Below are positions 35,388 through 43,939 of a stretch of 64,000 nucleotides of DNA, in pieces (position 1 is the first letter of the stretch; every line of letters begins with the position of its first letter). Made by a program: the position numbers and the translations under genes. Below the pieces are notes generated by a model that was given only the letters and a program-made list of their open reading frames with translations, had not been told where the DNA came from and made no database searches. The stretch is from JAOAPY01 sp041492185. GTDB lineage: Bacteria; Acidobacteriota; Blastocatellia; Pyrinomonadales; Pyrinomonadaceae. The stretch covers positions 77,975-141,974 of the forward strand of contig JBGPWL010000001.1 of NCBI GenBank assembly GCA_041492185.1, in the 5' to 3' direction.

Positions 35388-36239
35388 CTATTGTTCTTCA
35401 GGCAATTTGTATTTGTCGCGCAACTCCGTCATCCGATCGATGAAGGCTTTTCCTGGCGGCAATTCCGTTAACGCGCGAAACTCATCTTCTGGAAGGACCA
35501 GCATGACACTCTTCATATTGTAGTGAGACTGTCCACACAATTCCGCGCACGCCAGTTCGTATTTGCCGACCTTGTTTGCCGTAAAGTGGACGCGAATCGC
35601 CATGCCCGGCACGAGGTCCTGCTTGAATCGCAACGGCGGCACCCAGAAGCTGTGAATCACATCCTTCGACCGCAGGATCAATTCGACCGGACGTCCCACG
35701 GGAACTGCAAGCAATTTTCCCACTTGATCATCGACCGCGTTGGGATCGGTATTATCCAGCCCGATAATATTCTGGACGGATTCGTCGATGTTCCCCGGAT
35801 CGGTGCGGCCAAATATTTTGTCCTTTCCGGGATAGTGAAAATTCCATTCAAACTGCTGAGCCACGACTTCGATCTGATACGAGCCGGCGGGCGCCGCATT
35901 GAATCGCAGCGAGGCCCATACGCTCTGGCCCATCACAGCGAGGCCAATGAAAATAATGGCGGTGATCACAGTCCACAGCACTTCCAGGCGGCTGCTGCCG
36001 TGGGTGTAAGTCGCCGCCGGTCGATTGGAAGCGTCGCGATATTTCCAGACCATCCAGCCGAGACCGACCTGCGCGGCGGCAAAAGCGATGCCCACCACGA
36101 CGATGGTAATCATGAATTGCCGGTCAAGCGCGGGCCCGTGCGCGGAAATGGATGGCGGAAACCACCACTTCTTGCTGACAAAAAGAACCACTGACAGCAG
36201 GGTCAGGATCCAGATAATAACCGCCAGAGCTCGTCCCAT
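35388..36239 (-). CDS. coxB: Cytochrome c oxidase subunit II
   Basis: 283 residues. Two N-terminal helices (LAVIIWILTLLSVVLFVS and FMITIVVVGIAFAAAQVGLG) are followed by a periplasmic cupredoxin domain with the CuA ligands: His in DVIHSFWVPPLRF and CAELCGQSHYNM. There is no fused cytochrome c domain at the C-terminus, so this is aa3 rather than caa3, and a separate electron donor is required. The upstream spacer holds a 25-bp inverted repeat. Confidence 0.96.
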   Translation of the reverse strand: MGRALAVIIWILTLLSVVLFVSKKWWFPPSISAHGPALDRQFMITIVVVGIAFAAAQVGLGWMVWKYRDASNRPAATYTHGSSRLEVLWTVITAIIFIGLAVMGQSVWASLRFNAAPAGSYQIEVVAQQFEWNFHYPGKDKIFGRTDPGNIDESVQNIIGLDNTDPNAVDDQVGKLLAVPVGRPVELILRSKDVIHSFWVPPLRFKQDLVPGMAIRVHFTANKVGKYELACAELCGQSHYNMKSVMLVLPEDEFRALTELPPGKAFIDRMTELRDKYKLPEEQ

Positions 36240-36264
36240 CGGCTATCTCTCCTTTGGTAGATCA

Positions 36265-36367
36265 GTCCGACAAACTTCAGTTTGTCGCTATTAATTCGAA
36301 TCAGTGGCCGCTTCTTAAGCAACAGCCGGCGGAGCAATCATCAGCGACAAACTGAAGTCTGTCGGAC
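36265..36367. repeat. Inverted repeat between ctaB and coxB
   Basis: Arms 36265-36289 and 36343-36367 (25 bp) are complementary with one mismatch, core ACTTCAGTTTGTCGCT; the loop is 53 bases. It fills most of the spacer between coxB and ctaB inside the respiratory cluster. Confidence 0.85.
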
Positions 36368-36377
36368 ATTTGGCTAT

Positions 36378-37298
36378 TCACCGATTCAAGACCATCAAGA
36401 TAAACAAGAGCGGCAGATACAACACCGAAGCCAACAACAGGCGCCGTGCTTCTTGCCGGGACTTCGAAAACGCAGCGCGAACACTGCTGTAAAGAAATAA
36501 CACTCCGAGCACAATGGCGCCGTAGAAATAAATCTTTCCGGAAATTCCCAGCGCGGTCGGCAGCAAACTCACCGGCAACAGCATTACTGTGTAAGCGACA
36601 ATCTGCTGACCGGTCACGCGCCCTTCGGGTTCGACCACGGGCAACATCAGGATTCCCGCGCGGCCATAATCTTCGCGATACATCCAGGCGATCGCCAGGA
36701 AGTGTGGAAACTGCCAAAGAAACAGGATCGCAAAAAGCACCCAGGCTTCCACGCTCAGATTGCCGCGCGCGGCGGCCCACCCAATCAACGGCGGCACTGC
36801 GCCCGGAAAAGCGCCAACCATCGTTGAAAGCGACGTTCGCGTTTTCAGCGGCGTATAACCGAACAGATAACCGGCAATCACCGTCAGACCGAGCAACGCC
36901 GTTAGTGGATTAACCATGAGCACCAGATAGACTTCCGCTAGTACGGTCAAGCCAACGCCAAACCAAAGCGCTTCCCAGGGCGCGAGTCTCCCCGAAGGCA
37001 ATGGTCGGTCGGCCGTGCGTCGCATTAGTCCGTCGAGGTCGCGCTCGATATATTGATTGAGCGTCGCCAGCCCGGACGACAACAATGCAATACCGAGCAT
37101 CGCGCCCACGAGTGCGGCGTAATTGACGCCGCCGCGGCTGGCGAGACAGAAACCTGCGGCGGAAGTGAGCACAATCAAAAACGTGATGCGGGGTTTCGTC
37201 AGCTCCAAATAGGCTGCGAGGCGCTCGCGCGCGCTGAGCCGCACGACGACCAGCTCTGCGACCGCCGCGGGATTCAGTTCGATAGCAAACTCTTTCAT
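36378..37298 (-). CDS. ctaB: Protoheme IX farnesyltransferase (haem O synthase)
   Basis: 306 residues with about nine helices. The prenyltransferase motifs are TKPRITFLIVLTSAAGF near the start, NQYIERDLDGLMRRTADRPL (first Asp-rich motif) and the loop WMYREDYGRAGILMLPV. It adds a farnesyl group to haem b to give haem O, the precursor of haem A for the oxidase encoded next door. It is located 14 bases downstream of ctaA, an operon arrangement that follows the pathway backwards. Confidence 0.95.
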   Translation of the reverse strand: MKEFAIELNPAAVAELVVVRLSARERLAAYLELTKPRITFLIVLTSAAGFCLASRGGVNYAALVGAMLGIALLSSGLATLNQYIERDLDGLMRRTADRPLPSGRLAPWEALWFGVGLTVLAEVYLVLMVNPLTALLGLTVIAGYLFGYTPLKTRTSLSTMVGAFPGAVPPLIGWAAARGNLSVEAWVLFAILFLWQFPHFLAIAWMYREDYGRAGILMLPVVEPEGRVTGQQIVAYTVMLLPVSLLPTALGISGKIYFYGAIVLGVLFLYSSVRAAFSKSRQEARRLLLASVLYLPLLFILMVLNR

Positions 37299-37312
37299 AA
37301 ACTTCAGTTCGG

Positions 37313-38224
37313 TTACGCCGCAGCGAATTCAATCGCCGTGCGCCTGGGTCGCAAGACCTTAAATGATCTCAATGTCAGAACAATTGTCGTTGCAAAAACC
37401 AGCGCCCCACAAGCCACGTGCGTCACCGTGATGCTAATCATCGGGTTCAATGGCTGCGGACCTTTCGGCGATGCCAGCCGTGTCATGTATGCCACAACTC
37501 CCAGGAACAATTGCACCGCCAGCAAGCCGACCGCGATCAGCGCCGGGCGCGTCAGATACTTTTCACTGCCGTATCGACGCAGCACCGTAATAGACGCAGC
37601 GCCCACGATGAGCGTCACAGCCACCGCGCCGCCGATGTGCGCCAATACGAGATCTGTCGGCAGGTACTGGTCCCACGTCGCCGAATGGCGCAGCGTTGCG
37701 CCCAGTATCAATTGCAAAAAGATTGTTGCTACCGACGCAAGGCAGAGATAACGCAGCGGCAGGCTGCCCTTCTCTTCATACGTCGCGCGCGGCACATTCC
37801 AACTCGCAGAAGTAAAGACCGAGAGACTCACGACGGTACAAAAAAAGACCTGAGCCAGCGTCGCATGGGCCGCGGAAATGGCCAGTGGCAACATCAGCTT
37901 CACCGTCAATCCGCCGAGCAAACCTTGCGCAACCACACCGCCGAGCGCGACCAGGCCCAGCCGACGCATCCAACTTCGCCGTTCGGTCCGGTACAGATAA
38001 ATCGCCAAACCGATTGTCAAAACTCCTACTGTCGTAGCCACCATCCGGTGTCCATGTTCCCAGAAGACGTTGCCGTCCATCTTCGGAAAAAGCTTACCGA
38101 AAGACAGCGGCCAATCCGGAACCGCCAATCCCGCATCATGACTCGTGACGAGCGCGCCTGCGATCAGTAGAAAGAAGGTCGCGCCGGTCACGAGTAGACT
38201 ATAACGGTGAAGCCCCTTATTCAT
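37313..38224 (-). CDS. ctaA: Haem A synthase (CtaA/COX15)
   Basis: 303 residues from ATG 38224; a longer frame from 38284 would be read through an intergenic repeat and is unlikely. Eight helices carry the haem-binding His pairs, for example WEHGHRMVATTVGVL near the N-terminus and LRHSATWDQYLPTDLVLAHI in the second half. VTSHDAGLAVPDWPLSFGK is the conserved first loop. It oxidises haem O to haem A. Confidence 0.93.
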   Translation of the reverse strand: MNKGLHRYSLLVTGATFFLLIAGALVTSHDAGLAVPDWPLSFGKLFPKMDGNVFWEHGHRMVATTVGVLTIGLAIYLYRTERRSWMRRLGLVALGGVVAQGLLGGLTVKLMLPLAISAAHATLAQVFFCTVVSLSVFTSASWNVPRATYEEKGSLPLRYLCLASVATIFLQLILGATLRHSATWDQYLPTDLVLAHIGGAVAVTLIVGAASITVLRRYGSEKYLTRPALIAVGLLAVQLFLGVVAYMTRLASPKGPQPLNPMISITVTHVACGALVFATTIVLTLRSFKVLRPRRTAIEFAAA

Positions 38225-38229
38225 CTTTG

Positions 38230-38329
38230 GATTTCGGCTTTCAGATTTTAGATTTGCGATTGAAAAAAGATAAGCCCCTACCACGGCTCGTTCAGCAATC
38301 GTAAATCATCAATCAAAAACCGAAATTAC
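38230..38329. repeat. AT-rich repeat between ctaA and the cupredoxin gene
   Basis: The spacer contains ATTTTAGATTTGCGATTG at 38245-38262, exactly as at 43882-43899, followed by a partly complementary stretch (CAATCGTAAATCATCAATC near 38297). It separates two genes of the respiratory cluster and holds no gene. Confidence 0.7.
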
Positions 38330-39208
38330 CTACGGCTTTCTGAGCATCGGCAATTCCAGCGCCGGCATCATCTGAAGCGAGGGCTTCTGCCCGGAATCAG
38401 CCGAGCCGCCAAACGCAAAGTCAGCAGTGACGCTGCCTTTCGCGTCAATTTTTATTTGCTTGGTTTGCTCGGTCCCCTTTGCGCCGCCCTCGTGCCAGGC
38501 CGCGAGCGTGTAAGTTCCCGGCGGCACGCCCTTGATCTCAAACGAGCCGTCTTCCTTGCTCACCGCAAACAGCCGGTGCCGCAAAACGGCGATGTAGGCT
38601 TTCATCCAATTATGCTGATTGCATTTGACCGGCACTAGAACTTCAGGAACTTTGAACTCATGCTTCAGCTCAGGAGCGCCGTTCGGTTGAGACTGGTTCC
38701 ATTCCGGATTGTTCTGCGGCGTAAAGTGGATGTTGTGTTGCGTCGGATCGCTGTTAGTGATCGCCAGTGCCTGCGTTGCCTGAATCCCAAGCACGTGCGG
38801 CGAATAGTGACAGCCCTTCTGATCCAGCTTTGCCGGTTCTGCCGAAACGTCCCAACCCAGATCGGAAAACTTCTTCCCATCAGCAGTCGTGCCGTCCTTG
38901 ATGTAGACGAACACGTTGGCTAACATTTTATTGCTGTTGACGACGTTGTCTTCGGTGGCCAGGTTGGGATTGGCCTTCCCGCAATTTACGTCCTGCGACG
39001 TGTCGATCTTAACCGGCGCCGGCGGTGTGCCGTTGTAGGTGATCTTGCCGGTAATGGTGCCCTCGTTGCCGGTCGGCGAGTATTTCGTCTTCGGCGCATT
39101 GTCTTGTCCGCCTTCAGTATCCGTCTTGCCCTTGCAGGCCGAGCCAAGCGCAAATAACGAGAGCAAGATGCTCAGCGCGAGCCAGAACTTTGCATTTTTC
39201 GTAAACAT
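38330..39208 (-). CDS. Cupredoxin-like lipoprotein with C-terminal carboxypeptidase-regulatory-like domain
   Basis: 292 residues. The signal peptide ends with a lipobox (LFALGSAC). After a linker, TITGKITYNGTPPAPVKI starts a beta-sandwich with a possible type I copper site: His in TQHNIHF and CNQHNWM (Cys-x2-His-x2-Met). The C-terminal part (SFEIKGVPPGTYTLAAWHE) is a carboxypeptidase-regulatory-like beta domain. A copper electron carrier between the octaheme cytochrome and the oxidase is a plausible role, since CoxB lacks a cytochrome c domain (inference). It directly follows the octaheme gene in transcription order. Confidence 0.75.
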   Translation of the reverse strand: MFTKNAKFWLALSILLSLFALGSACKGKTDTEGGQDNAPKTKYSPTGNEGTITGKITYNGTPPAPVKIDTSQDVNCGKANPNLATEDNVVNSNKMLANVFVYIKDGTTADGKKFSDLGWDVSAEPAKLDQKGCHYSPHVLGIQATQALAITNSDPTQHNIHFTPQNNPEWNQSQPNGAPELKHEFKVPEVLVPVKCNQHNWMKAYIAVLRHRLFAVSKEDGSFEIKGVPPGTYTLAAWHEGGAKGTEQTKQIKIDAKGSVTADFAFGGSADSGQKPSLQMMPALELPMLRKP

Positions 39209-39212
39209 AAAA

Positions 39213-42200
39213 TCAACTCCTCCAATTCAAGATAGCTTTCATTAAACCACTTAAAGACACGGGCCGGGAAGTAAGCCACCCGCGCCGGCGCGCTGCAGCC
39301 GCTCTTGCGGGCGCGCGCAAATTAGGCCGGACGAACGCCGATCTTCTGGTGCGTTCGCCCTTCTGCGATCTATTCCAACCTGTCGGCCCGGCGGGCTTTG
39401 GCTTATTCTGATTCGCATTTGCCGCCGGCGCCGCTGCCGATAAAAATCGTCGCTGTTCCTCAGGCGTCATCAGGAACATGTAACGCACGAGCAACATCAC
39501 GTGATCCTTCTTATAGTCGCTGATATCCTTCGGCGGATTTATCAGATCGATTACCCAGCGCTCGCCTTCTGGCGTGACCTCTTTCTTGAACATGCCATTG
39601 GCCATTCCCACGCCGGGGTTGACTAACTGAGGCGCTGGCACCCACCGGAACGTCCATTCCGGCTTCAGCCGCTGGCCAGCAAGCAGAAAGTTAGGCGCGA
39701 TGATGTTTGGCCTGTTGTCATGTGCCGGATCACCGGTGGCGTGACATTGCGAGCATTGCTTGGCGGTGAACATCTCGCGCGCAATCTGACGTTCCGGCTC
39801 GGTTAGCGGCTCGAGCTGCTGCTTGATGTACGGCTCCTGCTGACCCGCCAGCGCCATAAAAAACCGCACCAGCGTTTGCAATTCGTTGGGCGAAAAATTA
39901 AAGGTCGGCATGCGCACTTTCAAATAGGGTCGCACACCGTTGCGATCCGCTCCAGGTTGCGGCATCAATCTTCCGGCGGTCTGATCAGCACTCGCGCCGC
40001 CACCTTTCGCAGAGGCGGGGTTCTTTTCGCTGCTCGGCGCCGACGTTGTTGCCGGTTGATTGTCGCTCAACGATGGGTCGTGCAGAAAGCGCAGAAGCCA
40101 ATTTGGATCGACCCGCGCGCCTTCACTGGTCAGGCGCGGAGGCAGCAGATCCTTTCCATCCTGACCCAATTCGTTTTGCGTGCCCGCCTGATACGGCGGT
40201 AAGTCCATCAGCACTGAACGCTGGCCCACCTGAATCGAGTGACACCCCGTGCAGTTATACTTCTTGATTACCCACCAACCGTTCTGAATGTCCTGTCGCT
40301 GCTGCTCCTGTGGATCGTAGAAGAGCGTCTTCGGCACGTTCGCGCCTTCCGAGCCGACACTGCCGAGCAAAAACGTCGTCAACGCGTTGCGCCATTCGTC
40401 AGTCAGATATGGCCTGGGCATGCGCAGCCGATCCTTTGGATCCTTCTCCTTGCCTTGATCGTAAATTGAAGGGTCGGCCAGCTTGTGTTCGAAGAAACCC
40501 TTATGGTTGTACCACTCTTTCTCTTTGGTGTTCTTTTTCAACGCCTCGAGAGGTTCGATTCCCTGTTCCGCTTTCTGCGTGAACAGAGCAAAATCCAAAC
40601 GCTCGATCGGAGTTGCACCCTCGAGCGTCAGCTCCTTGCCGATGCGTTGCTCGGTTTCGAAGCCCTTGATTTCGTGACAACCGGCACAGCCAAATTGCTT
40701 AATCAATTGGCGGCCTTGTTCCTTCAGCTTCGGATCTTCCATGAACGCAGCGTTGTCATAAGCAGGCGGCGACGAAAGTGAAAAGAGATAGCTGGCAATG
40801 TCGCGCGCTTCCTGTTCACTCAAACGGAAGTTTGGCATCACCGTCATGTTTTGCACCTGCAACTCCGCGCCATCTTCCGGGCATTTCGAGTGCAGCTCAG
40901 TATCGAACACGAACGGTTTGCCGTACTTTGCGTAATCTGCCGGCGTCAAATCGCGCCCCACTCCGCCGTCCTCCCGCCTGTGCTTTGGACAGTAGGGCAC
41001 CCAACGTTCGCGGGGGTTATAGATCCAACGCACGATGTATTCGAAGTTCGCCTTCTCGCCTACTTTTGTCAGGTTCGCGGCAAAGGTGCCGCCCATCCTA
41101 TTGCTCTCGTCGCCAATCGAGTGGCAGGCGAGACAGCCTTTCGTCTCGAACAAGACCTTGCCGGCGCCCGCATCTCCTCGTTGTTGGGCCGGCGCTTGAC
41201 CCTCGAAGCCTGATTGCCATAAGTAAGCAGAGATTGCTTTGATTTCATCATCGCCGTTGGTGTCGACACTGAAGCGCCAGAAGGTCGGCATCTTCGTTCC
41301 GGGACGAAATGCCTGCGGGTCTTTCAACCACAGAGGAATCCATCCCTGACGCAGCTTGAGCCGCACGTCCTTAAGATTCGGCCCGACTTTCTTCTGGTCC
41401 TGCATCAGATATTTTGTCTGCAGATTATTCTGATCAATCCGCGCGGCGAGCAGGCTGCTGGCTACTCGGAGCGACTCAGCATGGGCCTTCATTTTTCGGA
41501 CATCATCTTCGCTGGCGCCCTCCGGAGGATTCTCGTCTTGTCGAATCTGCTTTTCGTTTGCGGTGATTTGATCCTCGAACTGGCTAATCGTTTGGCGCGC
41601 GTTCGTAAGCGCATCGGTCTCCCGATCGAACCCTTCGTAACGATGACAACCCATGCAGCCGCGCTGATAGAAAAGATCGCGGCCCAGATTCAGCGTCTCT
41701 GCTCCCTGCGTCACTCGATCTTTGGCGTGGCACTGTTGACACCCCGCTTCGGTGTTTTCTTTCTCAAACATCGGCCACAACCAGAATTTGTTTTGCCCGT
41801 GCGCCTTCAATTCGCTGGTCGTCGCCCGGCCATTGCCCCAGTGACAACTGGAACAACCAAACCGGTCCGGCTTGTGAGTTTCGAGCAACTCTCTGTCGGG
41901 GTGACTGACAAATGCGCGCGCCAGAGCGTCGGGCTTCTTGCCGGGACCGCCCGGCGCCATGTCCTCGGCCCTGATGTTCAGCGGCGATCTAATACCCAGA
42001 TGGCACACTTCGCAGCGATCGACGATGTTGAATTCATTGACGCTGATCTGATGACCGAGAATTGAATAATCGAAATTCTTCAATCCTCGCTTCACGTTCT
42101 CAATCTGCGCCGGACCCAGTCCCGTCAAATGATTTTTGAGATAATCGTCGCGCTTCTTCTCCAGCTCTGAAGGCTCTTTGAGAAGATCCGCTTTGCGGCC

Positions 42201-42821
42201 CAGCTTCGCTGCTTTCTGTTCGCGCAGATCGTTGTAGGTTTTCTCCAACGCCGGGTAATCCATCTTGAGGACGGTCTTTTTTGCAGAGCCGTTACCGGCG
42301 GGCATCTCCACGGCGACAATCTCTTTCCGCTTGTCTTCCGCCTGCTTCCTGTATTTTTCTTTGGCGGAACCCTGCGCGATCTCGACGTTGTAGTTAATGA
42401 CTGTTAACCGGCCACGCTGATTTTGAAAAGGCTCGGTTACGGCATCGAGCTTCACCTGTACTTGCCGCACTTCAGCATCGATCTGATCGATTTCAGGTTT
42501 AACTTTTGCGCGCGCGGCTTTGGCTGCCTCATCGAGATCCTGGTAGTCCTTACTCTCTTTTATTTCCTTTTCAGTTTGTCCTGCGTGGCCCTTGATGCTG
42601 TCGAGGTAACGCGTGTAGCGCGCGACGAATTCGCTCTGAATTCCCTTCCACGGTCGCTGGCCGATTGATTCGTCGTAGAGAGCCCAGGCAAGCGAAACCG
42701 TCAGCAGAATCGCGCTGATGAGCATCGCGGCGCTCGTCGAACGGCTCACGATCGGGTCTTGCGCCGGAGCGTCGGGCTCTCGCTTCACCAACGAATCTGT
42801 AGCTTCAGGAGAATCAGCCAC
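39213..42821 (-). CDS. Giant membrane-anchored octaheme c-type cytochrome
   Basis: 1202 residues. An N-terminal anchor (AAMLISAILLTVSLAWAL, about 31-48) precedes a coiled coil (about 60-245). Eight CxxCH sites are present: CEVCH (270), CSSCH (323), CQQCH (361), CMGCH (389), CLACH (563), CAGCH (702), CTGCH (near 837) and CSQCH (near 1035). The periplasmic part looks like several class I cytochrome c domains in series. It occupies the place of cytochrome c1/f in the Rieske-cytochrome b cluster. The last 45 residues are Arg/Ala-rich (RAPARAAAARRR) and may be a repeat-derived or frame-shifted tail. Maturation would need the ccm genes at 53621-60765. Confidence 0.9.
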   Translation of the reverse strand: MADSPEATDSLVKREPDAPAQDPIVSRSTSAAMLISAILLTVSLAWALYDESIGQRPWKGIQSEFVARYTRYLDSIKGHAGQTEKEIKESKDYQDLDEAAKAARAKVKPEIDQIDAEVRQVQVKLDAVTEPFQNQRGRLTVINYNVEIAQGSAKEKYRKQAEDKRKEIVAVEMPAGNGSAKKTVLKMDYPALEKTYNDLREQKAAKLGRKADLLKEPSELEKKRDDYLKNHLTGLGPAQIENVKRGLKNFDYSILGHQISVNEFNIVDRCEVCHLGIRSPLNIRAEDMAPGGPGKKPDALARAFVSHPDRELLETHKPDRFGCSSCHWGNGRATTSELKAHGQNKFWLWPMFEKENTEAGCQQCHAKDRVTQGAETLNLGRDLFYQRGCMGCHRYEGFDRETDALTNARQTISQFEDQITANEKQIRQDENPPEGASEDDVRKMKAHAESLRVASSLLAARIDQNNLQTKYLMQDQKKVGPNLKDVRLKLRQGWIPLWLKDPQAFRPGTKMPTFWRFSVDTNGDDEIKAISAYLWQSGFEGQAPAQQRGDAGAGKVLFETKGCLACHSIGDESNRMGGTFAANLTKVGEKANFEYIVRWIYNPRERWVPYCPKHRREDGGVGRDLTPADYAKYGKPFVFDTELHSKCPEDGAELQVQNMTVMPNFRLSEQEARDIASYLFSLSSPPAYDNAAFMEDPKLKEQGRQLIKQFGCAGCHEIKGFETEQRIGKELTLEGATPIERLDFALFTQKAEQGIEPLEALKKNTKEKEWYNHKGFFEHKLADPSIYDQGKEKDPKDRLRMPRPYLTDEWRNALTTFLLGSVGSEGANVPKTLFYDPQEQQRQDIQNGWWVIKKYNCTGCHSIQVGQRSVLMDLPPYQAGTQNELGQDGKDLLPPRLTSEGARVDPNWLLRFLHDPSLSDNQPATTSAPSSEKNPASAKGGGASADQTAGRLMPQPGADRNGVRPYLKVRMPTFNFSPNELQTLVRFFMALAGQQEPYIKQQLEPLTEPERQIAREMFTAKQCSQCHATGDPAHDNRPNIIAPNFLLAGQRLKPEWTFRWVPAPQLVNPGVGMANGMFKKEVTPEGERWVIDLINPPKDISDYKKDHVMLLVRYMFLMTPEEQRRFLSAAAPAANANQNKPKPAGPTGWNRSQKGERTRRSAFVRPNLRAPARAAAARRRGWLTSRPVSLSGLMKAILNWRS

Positions 42822-42843
42822 TAGTAATCGCTCCTCACTCCCA

Positions 42844-43863
42844 TCAAATATTGAACCACGGAGTCACCCAGACATATTTAATTGTCAGCGCCAGCCGCAA
42901 GATAAGTTTCACCGGCAACGCCAACAGGACACTTACTGCGAAAAACTGAAACGTAAGATACTGCAACAGGCTTGTGCGCGAGAGAATTTTTAGCTCAAGT
43001 TCGTTCTTGGGGAAGAGCCGGAGCGGCCGCAGTGAGAGCTTGCGCCAATCAACAGTCATCAACCAATGGAAGAACAATGCGCCGACGAAAAAGAATCCGC
43101 TGACAACAATAAAGCCAAAGATCCCCTTACCCCACTTATTGGTCAGGATGGGTTCGAGATGCAGCAATTTTCCAAACCAACTCGTGGCGACGTAATCATG
43201 CAAGTCAATGTTCTTATCAAACACGACTGCATTGTGGTCCCACGTCTGGCCAGGCCAGAACCAAATCCAGCCCGGTCCGCGAATAAACGTGCCGATGAAG
43301 ATCAGCGAAATCCACATCAGAAAACCCCAGCCAAACATCCCGACGGCAAAACGCCGCTGCTTGATCGTGTAGTAGCCATTACCCAGCGGGTTCGAATCAA
43401 CGTAAGGAAACACCATCAGCCCAATCATGATGATCGACGGCATCACCACGCCCGCGATCCAGGGATCAAAATAGACAAGCATCTCCTGCAGGCCGAGGAA
43501 GTACCAGGGCGCCTTCGACGGATTCATCGTCAGGTTGGGGTTCGACGGTTCTTCGAGCGGAGCGTTGAGCGTAATCGACCAAACGAACAAAATGACCGTG
43601 ACGATTAGCGTCGCCAAGAACTCGATGCGCACCAGATAGGGCCAGACGTGCAACTCCTTGGCCCAGCCCGGCCGCCACGGCTCGACCTTGCGATGATGTG
43701 TCTTCGCCAGCGTGGCATCGCCTTCGAGCTGCACGATCAAACGATCGTTGGCGCGCGCCTGCCTGATGCCCAGCCAGGTGAAGAAAGGCACCAGGAAAAG
43801 CATCGCCACGATGGGCACGTTGTCGGGCGCCGAAGCTATTGTCCAGAGTTGATGCCAGTCCAT
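42844..43863 (-). CDS. petD: Cytochrome b complex subunit IV-like protein (C-terminal cytochrome b part)
   Basis: 339 residues from ATG 43863. The N-terminal helix (APDNVPIVAMLFLVPFFTWL) and a loop lead to the subunit IV core (WPYLVRIEFLATLIVTVILF) and the segment NPSKAPWYFLGLQEMLVYF. The quinol-site PEWY motif of other complexes reads APWY here. It is longer than plant/cyanobacterial subunit IV (about 160 residues), with additional C-terminal helices. It pairs with the cytochrome b6 gene immediately upstream. The symbol is by analogy only. Confidence 0.85.
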   Translation of the reverse strand: MDWHQLWTIASAPDNVPIVAMLFLVPFFTWLGIRQARANDRLIVQLEGDATLAKTHHRKVEPWRPGWAKELHVWPYLVRIEFLATLIVTVILFVWSITLNAPLEEPSNPNLTMNPSKAPWYFLGLQEMLVYFDPWIAGVVMPSIIMIGLMVFPYVDSNPLGNGYYTIKQRRFAVGMFGWGFLMWISLIFIGTFIRGPGWIWFWPGQTWDHNAVVFDKNIDLHDYVATSWFGKLLHLEPILTNKWGKGIFGFIVVSGFFFVGALFFHWLMTVDWRKLSLRPLRLFPKNELELKILSRTSLLQYLTFQFFAVSVLLALPVKLILRLALTIKYVWVTPWFNI

Positions 43864-43867
43864 AGGA

Positions 43868-43938
43868 ATTTTCGATCTCAAATTTTAGATTTGCGATTGC
43901 CTTTCACTAAATCAAAACTCGCAAATCAAAAATTGAAA
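43868..43938. repeat. AT-rich inverted repeat between the cytochrome b genes
   Basis: TTTTAGATTTGCGATTG (within 43882-43899) and a partial complement (GCAAATCAAAAATTGAAAAT, from 43921) flank a short loop. The 18-mer ATTTTAGATTTGCGATTG is identical to one at 38245-38262. It fills the whole spacer between the b6 and subunit IV genes. Confidence 0.75.
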
Positions 43939-43939
43939 A

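Noticed and set aside
35388..36239. Cytochrome c domain fused to CoxB (caa3 type)
   Set aside because: No CxxCH motif occurs anywhere in the predicted subunit II.
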